From NCBI RefSeq assembly GCF_033978795.1, contig NC_084627.1, positions 15,267,024 to 15,331,023 of the forward strand: DNA of 64,000 nucleotides, given 5' to 3'. Under the pieces are notes generated by a model, which did no database searches, was not told the DNA's origin, and worked only from the letters and a program-made list of their open reading frames with translations. Origin of the DNA: Nerophis ophidion (Eukaryota; Chordata; Actinopteri; Syngnathiformes; Syngnathidae). Shown in pieces: positions 44,101 through 49,067 of the stretch. The stretch's first letter is position 1. Each line of letters opens with the position of its first letter. The position numbers and the translations under genes were made by a program.

Positions 44101-46795
44101 GTCACTATAAAGTTATATAAGCCTTGCTTGTTCAATATTCAATGCAAAACATTTTTGGATCCCTCTTAAAAGATTCATTTGTTCAACCTTGGCCCGCGGC
44201 TTTGTTCCATTTGAAATTTTGGCCCACTCTTTATTTGAGTTTGACACCCCTGTATTACGCCGTAGTTGAATGTTGTCTGTCTATCTGTGTTGGCCCTGTG
44301 ATGAGGCGGCGACTTGTCCAGGGTGTACCCCGCCTTCCGCTGAGATAGGCACCAGCGTGATGATTGGTCGATATGTTCTTTGTGACAAATCAGGACATCT
44401 GTTATGAATGATGAAGTTATTACCGCCATTTTCCAAATGTAAACGATGTCGGTTCTCGAGAGAAAGGACGCTTCACGAGTAAAAGAAATTGATAAACATG
44501 TCAAAAATAAGTTTCGATGGGACTGGATGGAAAGGGAAATCACTGATACTGTTGGGATGAAGGAAGTTACGACTTTGTTCGGCGATTTTATTCGGAAAAT
44601 CGATCGTCCCGGAAAAGTTTTGTGCATTTGTGTCATGATAATATTGACTATGGATCACAAGGTTTCAAGGCTTTGGAAGTACATGCGAAACGCCAAAAAC
44701 ATATGAAACAACTTAAAGCAAGGAAAATGAACTTTTCACTAGCTGGTACTTTTAGATGTCAACCGAATGTGAGCAAACCTTACGGACTTCATCCTTTGTT
44801 TGCATCGACAACTGCCGTAGACATCGAGAGGAAAGATCCACCCAAACAACCCACTTCAGTTGCAGACAGGGTAGTTAATAATGAGGTAAGCTAAAAAATA
44901 TCCATTCATCCATCCATTTTGTAACGCTTTTTCCCTTTTGGTGTAGCGGGGGGCGCTAGCGCCTATCTCAGCTACAATCGGGCGGAAGGCGGTGTACACC
45001 CTTGACAAGTCGCCACCTCATCCCAGGGCCAAGCTAAAAAAATTTAAAATATTTTCTTGCGAAATACGCATGTTTGTTTTAAATATTAACCAATTATTGC
45101 TTTGCGAAATATAAATGGGTTTTTCTAAAAATAAAAAGCCACGTGAAAATATTTTATGAAATTACAGAAATTCAAAGAGTCTCATTATTGATTCCAGTTA
45201 ACAATTTTTTTGAAAGAAATTTGCAGATAATACTATTTTGTAATATTGGCGACTTGTCCAGGGTGTACCCTGCCTTCCGCCCGATTGTAGCTCAGATAGG
45301 CGCCAGCGCCCCCCGCGACTCCGAAAGGGAATAAGCGGTAGAAAATGGATGGATGGATGGAAGTTCTTATGTAGTCTCTTAAAACAACATTGTCAGCGGT
45401 GTAATAATCTTGAAGGTAAATATTTTCCCACTTGTTTCATGCAATATGTCAGTGTCCTCACATTATTATTATTTCCTATTTTGAAATATGAGTAAACAAT
45501 ACTAAACATGTTTAATTATTTTCATAAATTTATATCCCTATTTTGTCAAAGAATGAAATGTTTAATTTAGGTATTTTGTTATATTTATAACTAAACTTGT
45601 AGGCAATTAAGCATATACATTAAAACTGTGAATTGTTATTAGTGGTTATGTATTTTACAATTTATGCTACTTTCTGATAGCATATATCATGTAATTGTCT
45701 AATTTTTGAAATATATTTTGTATAATAATAAATCTTGGCAAAACTGTTACACCACTGATCATTTTTTTTACCCCATGTATACAATATCTGACTAATAGTA
45801 ATGATAGAATGATTTCCAATATGTTCAAAAATTATGTTTTCATGTCTTTAAACAGTAAAATATTTTCTTCAAATGGTGCTGTCTTTGTTAATTTTAGCAT
45901 GTTAAATTGGTGAAAAACCAGGAGCTTCGACCCTTGCCCCCCCACCAGGGCAGCGCCTTGGACCCCCGAAATTTTTTTTTCGGTCTTTTTCATTGTGGTC
46001 AAATCACATGCCTGATTTTCGAGTATGCCTAATAATATTCCTCTTTTTTTTCTTTTTTTTTTGCCGGTTTTCTTTTTTTTTTCTCAAAGGGTGCTCATAT
46101 GCTTGTAGTTGAGAATTACTCAAACATGCCTCTGCTGATTACAGCCAAATAGTTCACCTAATTTTGCCTACACAAAGCAATTTACTACACACAATTTAAA
46201 AACTACAAATCTGTCCTTTCATAAATATACTCGCATAATGATGACCATGTCCTACTTCCAGGTTGAGCGAGCCCACCAAGTGGCAATGGTTTTGGATCCT
46301 CAGCTCAAGCTCCGTTTGGTCCCGACTTACCAACACGAGGATATCATCTCTCGAGCGTGCGAACTTGCTGCTGAATCCAAGGACGGGTGTATAACCAGCA
46401 CCAGTGGCTCGTGCGGCGAGGAACGGGAAACTGACGGCCCACCGATGCCTAAAATAACCCGCGTGGAGGGCGCCGGCAACAACGGCGGCACGGCCATGGC
46501 GTCAGTGTCCGCTAACGACGAGAGTCAAAGCAAAGTCCGACAGGAGATCTTCCAGTACCTGGCGGAGCCTCTGCTCCAGGGCACCACCGATCTCTTCCAG
46601 TACTGGAGCTCCACAGTGGGCGACAAGTTCCCCAGGCTGGCCCGCCTGGCGCTGTGGCTCCTAGCTGTGCCCGCCGTGGGCATACGCAGCGAATGCGTGA
46701 TGGTGTGCGAGCAAAGCCTGGCCATGAAAAGGAGGCAGCAGGTAACCGCAGAAGAAATGAACAAACTCATTTTCCTTCGCTCTAACATGGGCTAA
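13100..46795 (+). CDS. znf618: znf618, zinc finger protein 618 (whole coding span, 13 exons)
   Basis: Spliced gene encoding about 907 residues with the 45-nt cassette exon, or 892 without it; the human protein is about 950. Coding exons are 13100-13355, 14584-14661, 14739-14780, 21133-21222, 21362-21442, 24084-24173, 26969-27058, 31111-31188, 31512-31556 (optional), 38211-38288, 38786-38947, 42025-43124 and 46262-46795. Every junction is GT-AG and the reading frame stays open throughout. Domains: low-complexity N-terminus with an IKKEPE motif, four C2H2 fingers (about residues 88-110, 129-151, 187-209, 286-308), a linker, then a hAT-transposase-like RNase H-fold region from about residue 370 that ends in a hAT dimerisation motif. 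Recognition rests on finger sequences such as CGKKYKYYNCFQTH and on the C-terminus, which follow mammalian ZNF618 closely. The family acts in the nucleus with UHRF2 (known for mammals). The start is the first ATG of the first recognised exon; an upstream exon may exist. Confidence 0.95.
13541..14112. mobile_element. MITE with AGGATGTAAT ends in znf618 intron 1
   Basis: Left end AGGATGTAATGATA and right end ATAATTACATCCTT form short inverted repeats. The interior has the AACCGTTTTACC motif also found at 6990-7000. Target duplication not resolved. Confidence 0.4.
14584..14661 (+). CDS. znf618: znf618 exon: C2H2 zinc finger 1
   Basis: 78 nt, phase 1 to phase 1, between acceptor CATGTAG and donor GTAGGA. 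It encodes one complete C2H2 finger with C-x2-C-x12-H-x3-H spacing (YVCGVCGKKYKYYNCF, then QTHVRAH). The aromatic KYKYY run in place of the usual finger tip is the signature of the ZNF618 family. Confidence 0.95.
14739..14780 (+). CDS. znf618: znf618 42-nt linker exon
   Basis: Short exon of 14 codons (ESESMVADLQPAPN) between acceptor TTATAG and donor GTGAGT, phase 1 to 1. It links fingers 1 and 2, and the linker has the same length as in mammalian ZNF618 although the sequence differs. The exact length match and the splice sites support it. Confidence 0.8.
14781..15515. other. znf618 intron 3, unique part
   Basis: AT-rich intronic sequence from the 14781 donor to the Tc1 remnant. Nothing recognised. 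Confidence 0.5.
15516..16596 (+). mobile_element. Tc1-type element, internally deleted
   Basis: Inverted ends CAGTGCTTCCGGAAAGTATT and AATACTTTCCGGATGCACTG are flanked by TA on both sides (15514-15515, 16597-16598). Inside are degenerate Tc1 transposase blocks (CTGGTCTGACGAAAC for the SDE motif; AAGCCAGGCACTGCTCATCA-like; TGTGGTGGCAGCATC) with stops and a deletion. Non-functional. Confidence 0.85.
16597..16972. other. znf618 intron 3 segment
   Basis: AT-rich, nothing recognised. Ends in the 8-bp target duplication GTCTAGAT (16965-16972). Confidence 0.5.
16973..17957. mobile_element. hAT-type foldback element, TSD GTCTAGAT
   Basis: Ends CAGGGGTCGGCAACC and GGTTGCCGACCCCTG, flanked by a perfect 8-bp duplication GTCTAGAT (16965-16972, 17958-17965). 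The interior holds two long inverted arms of roughly 200 bp (about 17240-17450 and 17520-17750) that contain the same module in opposite directions (AACAACTTTAACACTCTTAC against its complement), so the element can fold into a large hairpin. It lies in intron 3. Confidence 0.92.
18302..18822 (-). mobile_element. TA-flanked MITE (ATAAGTCGC family), copy 1
   Basis: Ends CCGTATTTTTCAGACTATT and AAAAATGTGG after TA at 18300-18301; the right TA has become CA. It contains several GCGACTTAT motifs. Same family as 27579-28749 and 47552-48067, in the opposite direction. Confidence 0.8.
18823..21132. other. znf618 intron 3, distal part
   Basis: Mostly unique, AT-rich, with a (TA)n microsatellite at 20080-20109. 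No coding similarity was found in the ORFs here. Confidence 0.5.
20080..20109. repeat. (TA)n microsatellite
   Basis: About 15 uninterrupted TA units. Confidence 0.95.
21133..21222 (+). CDS. znf618: znf618 exon: C2H2 zinc finger 2
   Basis: 90 nt, phase 1 to 1, acceptor CTGTAAG, donor GTAAAA. It encodes GFRYSCDICGKKYKYYSCF followed by QEHRDLHAVD: a full C2H2 finger nearly identical to finger 2 of mammalian ZNF618. Confidence 0.95.
21362..21442 (+). CDS. znf618: znf618 linker exon between fingers 2 and 3
   Basis: 81 nt, phase 1 to 1, acceptor CTCCTTAG, donor GTAAGA. It encodes an acidic, proline-containing linker with KEEEPIEPYHKIGP, which matches the mammalian KEEPPEPFQKIGP segment and may be a sumoylation-type region (inferred). 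Confidence 0.93.
21943..22460 (-). mobile_element. LINE 3'-end-like repeat fragment
   Basis: Minus-strand copy of the AGCTTTGCTTCTTCCTACTCC-type 3' region; a related piece lies at 41335-41527 (CTCTGCTTCTTCCTACTGCC, GAACATGTTGAAA). LINE clade not assigned. Confidence 0.45.
23163..23434 (-). mobile_element. SINE-A, full length
   Basis: tRNA-derived: on the minus strand the head has a pol III A-box (TGGCGCAGTGG) and B-box (GGTTCAAATCC). The 3' part contains AAAGCGCTTTGAGTACCTTG and AAGCGCTATACAAGTACAAC. Lies in intron 5. Other copies at 27861-28134 and 29583-29692. Confidence 0.85.
24084..24173 (+). CDS. znf618: znf618 exon: C2H2 zinc finger 3
   Basis: 90 nt, phase 1 to 1, acceptor TTCTGAAG, donor GTAAGC. 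It encodes SFVCEFCGKQYKYFNPYQEH then VALHTPM, a complete C2H2 finger matching ZNF618 finger 3. Confidence 0.95.
   Translation, partial: KRGALFASSVGSSTNISTHTRSTLPFTHQ
24903..25039. repeat. Interspersed repeat E, copy 2
   Basis: Nearly identical to 8484-8616, in the same direction. In intron 6, just upstream of the nested Tc1 cluster. Confidence 0.7.
25329..26015. mobile_element. hAT-type element, TSD ATATAAAA, holding a solo LTR
   Basis: Ends CAGGGGTAGGGAACC and ATTCCCGACCCCTG, flanked by a perfect 8-bp duplication ATATAAAA (25321-25328 and 26016-26023). It has the subterminal TGGCTCT repeats typical of this family. A 319-bp solo LTR sits inside. Confidence 0.92.
25583..25901 (-). mobile_element. 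Solo LTR, 319 bp, TSD GTTAG
   Basis: TG...CA ends on the minus strand (TGTGGAGGGGGCGTGG to AAGCCCCACA) with 5-bp target duplication GTTAG (25578-25582 and 25902-25906). An AATAAA polyadenylation motif is present on the minus strand (25660s). No internal retroelement genes remain. It is probably a Ty3/Gypsy-type LTR left after recombination; the family is inferred. Confidence 0.85.
26024..26588 (-). mobile_element. SINE-B copy split by a hAT MITE
   Basis: Minus-strand SINE-B: CATCCATCCATTTTCTACCG tail at left, then GTACACCCTGGACAAGTCGC. It is interrupted at 26143-26507 and resumes with ACACTAGGTCCAATTTAGTG. 5'-truncated: the tRNA head is missing. Confidence 0.8.
26143..26507. mobile_element. 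hAT MITE inside SINE-B, TSD ACACASAT
   Basis: Ends CATACTTGCCGACC and GAGTATG, with direct repeats ACACAGAT (26135-26142) and ACACACAT (26508-26515, one mismatch). It contains the AACAACTTTAACACTG module shared with three other hAT-type elements in this window. Confidence 0.75.
26969..27058 (+). CDS. znf618: znf618 linker exon after finger 3
   Basis: 90 nt, phase 1 to 1, acceptor GACTTAG, donor GTAAGC. It encodes SSFDLKTSRVQECGSLDMSK and a short basic tail. It is poorly conserved and clearly shorter than the corresponding mammalian linker. It is accepted because the splice sites and phase fit and the frame is open. Confidence 0.75.
27861..28134 (+). mobile_element. SINE-A, full length
   Basis: Plus-strand tRNA-like head with A-box (TGGCGCAGTGG) and B-box (GGTTCAAATCC), body GCAAGACACTTCACCCTTGC and 3' end AAGCGCTATACAAGTACAAC. 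Very close to the copy at 23163-23434. Confidence 0.85.
28316..28695 (-). mobile_element. SINE-B, full length, TSD CACCCCTG.CC
   Basis: Complete copy on the minus strand: tRNA-like head (GGGCTTCACGGTGGCAGAGG with B-box GGTTCAAATCC) to (ATGG)n tail. Direct repeats CACCCCTGGCC (28305-28315) and CACCCCTGCCC (28696-28706) flank it. The repeats and the intact structure point to a recent insertion. Confidence 0.9.
28757..31110. other. znf618 intron 7, distal part
   Basis: AT-rich with one SINE-A fragment. The mammalian linker is longer here, so a missed exon is possible, but none with good splice sites and similarity was seen. Confidence 0.4.
29583..29692 (-). mobile_element. SINE-A 3' fragment
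   Basis: Only the 3' part (GGGTTGTACTTGTATAGCGC to CATTCACACACTGACA), 5'-truncated. Confidence 0.75.
31111..31188 (+). CDS. znf618: znf618 linker exon before finger 4
   Basis: 78 nt, phase 1 to 1, acceptor ACACAG, donor GTGAGT. It ends in VDTNSSQNSS, which corresponds to the mammalian ETNSSSQNSS immediately before finger 4. Joined directly to the exon at 38211 it gives SSEPYTCG, exactly the mammalian junction. Confidence 0.9.
31512..31556 (+). CDS. znf618: znf618 candidate 45-nt cassette exon
   Basis: 45 nt flanked by acceptor TTCATAG and donor GTAAGT, phase 1 to 1, encoding GTPSPLVATSFSTPQ. Including it changes the next junction residue from Glu to Lys but keeps the frame. Skipping it restores the mammalian SSEPYTCG sequence, so it is probably alternative. 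No coding similarity proves it; the case rests on splice-site quality and phase. Confidence 0.5.
31557..32265. other. znf618 intron after the cassette exon
   Basis: Starts with a CA-rich stretch (31589-31604). At 31866 CAGGGGTCTCAATTGCACTC looks like the left end of a hAT element whose partner end I could not find. Confidence 0.4.
32966..33262 (-). mobile_element. SINE-C, tRNA-derived
   Basis: On the minus strand the head GGCCTAGTGGTTAGAGTGTC (A-box) and GGGAGTTCAAATCCC (B-box) is followed by CGGCCGAGTCATACCAAAGA. The end is CACACCTAGTTTGTGTGTG with CATTGGTACTTTAAG. A widespread fish SINE type. Confidence 0.85.
33605..33696 (-). mobile_element. SINE-B 3' fragment with TSD ACGTCAGTA
   Basis: A 92-bp, 5'-truncated copy flanked by perfect 9-bp repeats ACGTCAGTA (33596-33604 and 33697-33705). 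Confidence 0.88.
33818..34563. mobile_element. TA-flanked MITE with CCGTATGTTCCGGACTATA end
   Basis: Ends CCGTATGTTCCGGACTATA and TATAATCTGGCATTTACGG, with TA at 33816-33817 and 34564-34565. Its interior differs from the ATAAGTCGC family, so it is a separate family with related ends. Confidence 0.75.
35098..35361 (+). mobile_element. SINE-B, 5'-truncated
   Basis: GTGGGTTCCCTCCGGGTACT through TAGGTTGATTGGCAACACTA and AGGGTGTACCCCGCCTTCCG to ATGGATGGATGG. Confidence 0.88.
35382..37333 (+). mobile_element. Tc1-type element, decayed, interrupted near its left end
   Basis: Left end CAGAGCATCCATAAAGTGTT after TA. An insertion at 35441-35883 interrupts the terminal repeat, which resumes with TTACAGCCTTATTCCAAAATG. 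Degenerate transposase pieces lie at 36640-37200 (TGGTCTGATGAGACACAG for the first catalytic Asp region; FQQDNYPKHTA; PDLNPI), with many stops. The right end is lost at about 37333. Confidence 0.8.
35441..35883. mobile_element. hAT-like MITE inserted in a Tc1 terminal repeat
   Basis: Foreign segment rich in ATTCGAT/ATCGAAT-like motifs, bounded by the two halves of the Tc1 left end. Its ends were not matched well enough to give a family. Confidence 0.4.
37421..38210. other. znf618 intron before finger 4
   Basis: AT-rich, no repeats recognised. Ends in the acceptor before 38211. Confidence 0.5.
38211..38288 (+). CDS. znf618: znf618 exon: C2H2 zinc finger 4
   Basis: 78 nt, phase 1 to 1, acceptor TTTTTTAG, donor GTGAGT. 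It encodes PYTCGACGIQFQFYNNLLEH and MQSHA, a C2H2 finger essentially identical to finger 4 of mammalian ZNF618. Confidence 0.96.
38786..38947 (+). CDS. znf618: znf618 linker exon between finger 4 and hAT-like domain
   Basis: 162 nt, phase 1 to 1, acceptor ACTCCAG, donor GTACGT. It encodes a Ser/Pro/Gln-rich, probably disordered linker beginning ADIENHTKGNSPKT. Mammalian ZNF618 has a linker of similar composition (ADNENN...) at this place. Confidence 0.9.
38948..40882. other. znf618 intron 11, proximal part
   Basis: Very AT-rich intronic sequence without a recognised repeat or ORF with similarity. Ends at the hAT element at 40883. Confidence 0.45.
40883..41698. mobile_element. hAT-type element, imperfect TSD
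   Basis: Ends CAGTGGTGGCCAAACACC and TGTCGGGGACCCCTG. Flanks CTCTAAAG (40875-40882) and CTGAAAAG (41699-41706) match at 6 of 8 positions. It contains a LINE 3'-like piece at 41335-41527. Confidence 0.65.
41335..41527 (+). mobile_element. LINE 3'-end-like fragment
   Basis: AAGCTCTGCTTCTTCCTACT and CATGTTCGAAATAAACTCAA; related to the minus-strand fragment at 21943-22460. It ends close to an AATAAA-like motif as retroposon tails do. Confidence 0.45.
42025..43124 (+). CDS. znf618: znf618 large exon: hAT-transposase-like RNase H-fold domain
   Basis: 1,100 nt, phase 1 in and phase 0 out, acceptor CGTCCAG, donor GTAATG. About 366 residues starting QNNGLPEKERLQVAERLLRV. They include FLKLAQTLVDTGARHGAYS, the RMYNQVKVKVTCALGSNASL segment and VQNVLSEFVMSDIRTVYV. 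The layout follows the core of hAT transposases, with the first beta-strands of the RNase H fold around VTCALGS and GIAVTCHSQ, but the acidic residue normally found in the hAT DxWT motif is absent (inference from alignment by eye). This suggests a domain kept for binding rather than catalysis. A Ser/Thr-rich insert with TSTSSTED near residues 620-640 is looser than the rest. GC content is much higher than in the flanking introns. Confidence 0.95.
43241..44252. mobile_element. hAT-type element, TSD YATTACGC
   Basis: Ends CATGGGTGTCAAACTC and GAGTTTGACACCCCTG, flanked by CATTACGC (43233-43240) and TATTACGC (44253-44260). It has the subterminal GGCCC repeats of this family. It contains the AACAACTTTAACACTG module (about 43655-43800) and a SINE-B fragment. 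Confidence 0.88.
43897..44078 (+). mobile_element. SINE-B fragment
   Basis: ATAGGTTGATTGGAAACACT through GTGTTGGCCCTGTGATGAGG to GGAAATGGATGGCTGGATGG; 5'-truncated, within the hAT element. Confidence 0.8.
44268..44355 (+). mobile_element. SINE-B fragment, truncated at both ends
   Basis: GAATGTTGTCTGTCTATCTG to CTGAGATAGGCACCAGCG; lacks both the head and the ATGG tail. Confidence 0.7.
44446..44885 (+). pseudogene. Transposon-encoded zinc-finger-like exon, one frameshift
   Basis: Opens MSVLERKDASRVKEIDKHVK. After a 1-nt loss near 44625 it continues as CHDNIDYGSQGFKALEVHAK, RQKHMKQLKARKMN and PTSVADRVVNNE, then a splice donor GTAAGC. The Cys pair before CHDN and the H..H pair suggest a BED-like or similar DNA-binding finger at the N-terminus of a transposase. 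It belongs to the 43138-46014 element; no downstream catalytic exon was found. Confidence 0.5.
44899..45030 (-). mobile_element. SINE-B fragment, TSD AAGCTAAAAAA
   Basis: 5'-truncated minus-strand copy flanked by perfect 11-bp repeats AAGCTAAAAAA (44888-44898, 45031-45041). Inserted 3 bp after the pseudogene's splice donor site. Confidence 0.9.
45249..45361 (+). mobile_element. SINE-B 3' fragment
   Basis: GCGACTTGTCCAGGGTGTAC to the ATGGATGGATGG tail. Confidence 0.85.
46262..46795 (+). CDS. znf618: znf618 last exon: hAT C-terminal dimerisation motif
   Basis: 534 nt of coding sequence from acceptor CTTCCAG to TAA. It begins VERAHQVAMVLDPQLKLRLV and ends with ARLALWLLAVPAVGIRSECV, VMVCEQSLAMKRRQQVT and AEEMNKLIFLRSNMG. 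This tail follows the hAT dimerisation (Dimer_Tnp_hAT) pattern: LA..LL.IPA....SE, then KRR, then the L.FL.SN end. Family knowledge and the match to mammalian ZNF618 make the assignment firm. An internal CAG-GTAACC at 46738-46746 resembles a splice donor, but the frame runs on through it to the conserved C-terminus. Confidence 0.96.
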   Translation, partial: VERAHQVAMVLDPQLKLRLVPTYQHEDIISRACELAAESKDGCITSTSGSCGEERETDGPPMPKITRVEGAGNNGGTAMASVSANDESQSKVRQEIFQYLAEPLLQGTTDLFQYWSSTVGDKFPRLARLALWLLAVPAVGIRSECVMVCEQSLAMKRRQQVTAEEMNKLIFLRSNMG

Positions 46796-47551
46796 CCAAC
46801 CAAACCTTGACCCCCCCCAACCCTCAGCCAGGGACTTTTATTTAATTAGGCTTAGACCGGGTGTAAAGGTATAGATGTGTACGTGCTAGGTTGCAAGCAG
46901 CTGTTACAACACAGCTTTTCACTTTCTGTATTTCACACGAAGATGTTCAGCATATCGGTAACTCCAATAATCATTGTCTAGCCTAAAAAGGAAACCGCTT
47001 TAAAGGCTACATGCTGTTATGGGACGGCGGGGAAGGTCAGTAAACCTCAACAATACTGTAGAAGAAAATAGTCTGAATATTCACTGCCTTTCGCGAGATC
47101 TGTTTGGAATTCTCTACAACCTCAACGAAACCTGCTAAACCTTTTTTTCCTTCAAAGGGGTTAAAAGCGCACATTACAAGCTAGTCTGGATTTACACTGC
47201 AGTTTGAAGTCAACACTTTTTTTTGTTTGTTTTAAACAAACCGCGTTAAGCAGATTAAAAGTTGTATGTTTACTTTGCTTGGGCTGCCCTTGGATCAAAG
47301 GGGTCATACTATGATTTTTTTCTAAATGTAAAACACTTTTGTGTAATGTGGTTTTTTGGTCAAAATCTTACATTTGATTATCTTTTACGGACCATCTTCA
47401 AGCCGCTTTTTGGTAGTCTCTTCAGAATGCGCCTTTCTGTGGGCGGTCTTATTTACGTACCTCCACTTCGACAGCGTCTTCTCCCCGATTGCCATGTTGC
47501 AGTTTTTAGTGCTTTGAAAGGGAGTCTACTGTCAGATCTAAGTTAGAACTA
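46796..47551 (+). other. znf618: znf618 3' UTR, proximal part
   Basis: Directly follows the stop codon. Starts with a C-run, then unique AT-rich sequence up to a MITE at 47552. I see no AATAAA in this stretch, so the message probably runs further. An AATAAA at about 51819-51824, in unique-looking sequence just before a hAT insertion, is one candidate end but is unproven. Confidence 0.4.
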
Positions 47552-48067
47552 CCGTATTTTTCAAAGTATAAGTCGCTCTGGAGTTTAAGTCGCACCTGCC
47601 GAAAATGCACAATAAAGAAGGAAAACAACATATATAAGTCGCGCTGGAGTATAAGTCACATTTTTGGGGGAAATGTATTTAATAAAACCCAACACTAAGA
47701 ATAGACATTTGAAAGGCAATTTGAAATAAATAAAGAATAGTGAACAACAGGCTGAATAAGTGTACGTTATTTGACGCATAAATAACCAAATGAGAAGGTG
47801 CCTGGTATGTTAACGTAACATATTATGGTTAGAGTTATTTAAATAACTATAACATATAGAACATGCGATACGTTTACCAAACAATCTGTCACTCCCAATT
47901 GCTAAATCCGATGAAATCTTATACGTCTAGTCTCTTACGTGAATGAGCTAAATAATATTATTTGATATTTTACGGTAATAATTGCACACATAAGTCGTTC
48001 CTGAGTATAAGTCGCACCCCCGGCCAAACTATGAAAAAAACTGCGACTTGTAGTCCGAAAAATATGG
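47552..48067 (+). mobile_element. TA-flanked MITE (ATAAGTCGC family), copy 3
   Basis: Ends CCGTATTTTTCAAAGTATAA and TTGTAGTCCGAAAAATATGG, with TA on both sides (47550-47551, 48068-48069). Uninterrupted copy, 516 bp, with repeated GTATAAGTCGC motifs near both ends. Confidence 0.9.
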
Positions 48068-48631
48068 TATACACTGCTTTAAATTACAAATGGAAATGGG
48101 ATGGAGGAACGACCCACATCAAGATGATTAAAAAAAAAGAAGGTGCTTATTGATTACAAATTCGGACTAAAATGACGGACTCGCGCAAATATCTTAGGGC
48201 AAATTTCGACCATATATGGAGATATCGGCTGACTTTACAATTGGTAAAAAAAAAAAAGCCAAAAAAGGGAAAATTCCAAAAGGCTAGTTTGGAGAAGTTT
48301 TAAGGAAGACAAAATTGTTTTATAAAAATATCAGCCATGCCTCCATGGTTTGATTTTAAATGTTCGAGATCCCGAATACACAAAAACAGATTCCGTTGCG
48401 TAAAAAAGTTGGTTTTGCGTAAAAGGTCCTCTTTAAATCTGGGGTGTCCACACATTTCCTTACTTATACTGACAAATTGAAGGGTTATTTTGATGAAGCC
48501 TTTAAATCAATCCTATGTTATGCTGTCTTTTATTCCTTTGTTTTTTTAATTTGATCTTTTTCGATAGGATGCGTTTCAGAAATGGCGTGCCGCCCTTTGA
48601 AGTCTGATGATTTAAACAAAGTCAGTCATTA

Positions 48632-49065
48632 CAGTCGTGCCTCGCCACATTGTGCGTCAAATATTGTGGCTTCACTACAACTTGCATGTGTTTTGTATTT
48701 TTCAATTTTCCAAACATATAAATGGCCAGATAAGCTAAGAATATCGACATTGCACTAGTATTGACCACTCGAGGAGACTGAACCAATCAAAGTGTGCTGT
48801 TCCATATCATGACCACTGATTGGCTCAGCTTCAGGCAACATGACTATATTGGATTCAAAGAGCTTAAAGATGACCAAAGGGTGTTATTTAACGTCTAGAG
48901 TTCTCTCATCATGTTGAAAACTGTATATAGATGGCCAAAAACACGTTTTTTATGCTATACCTATGAAAATATTGGCTTTGTATTAAATAATTCGTACTTA
49001 AACGGAAATTATTTTATCGCGGTTATGTTTGCAACCAATCAACCACATTTAATGAGAGACGACTG
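48632..49065. mobile_element. TA-flanked MITE with CAGTCGTGCCTCG end
   Basis: Ends CAGTCGTGCCTCGCC and GAGAGACGACTG, with TA on each side (48630-48631, 49066-49067). 434 bp. Confidence 0.65.
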
Positions 49066-49067
49066 TA

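Larger units (their letters stand above)
43138..46014 (+). mobile_element. 2.9-kb DNA transposon filling znf618 intron 12
   Basis: Ends CAGGCATGTGATTT and AAATCACATGCCTG are perfect 14-bp inverted repeats, with ATTTTC directly on both sides (43132-43137, 46015-46020). The interior carries a zinc-finger-like exon (44446-44885), a nested hAT element and four SINE-B fragments. The 6-bp duplication is at the low end for hAT, so the superfamily is left open. Confidence 0.75.
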
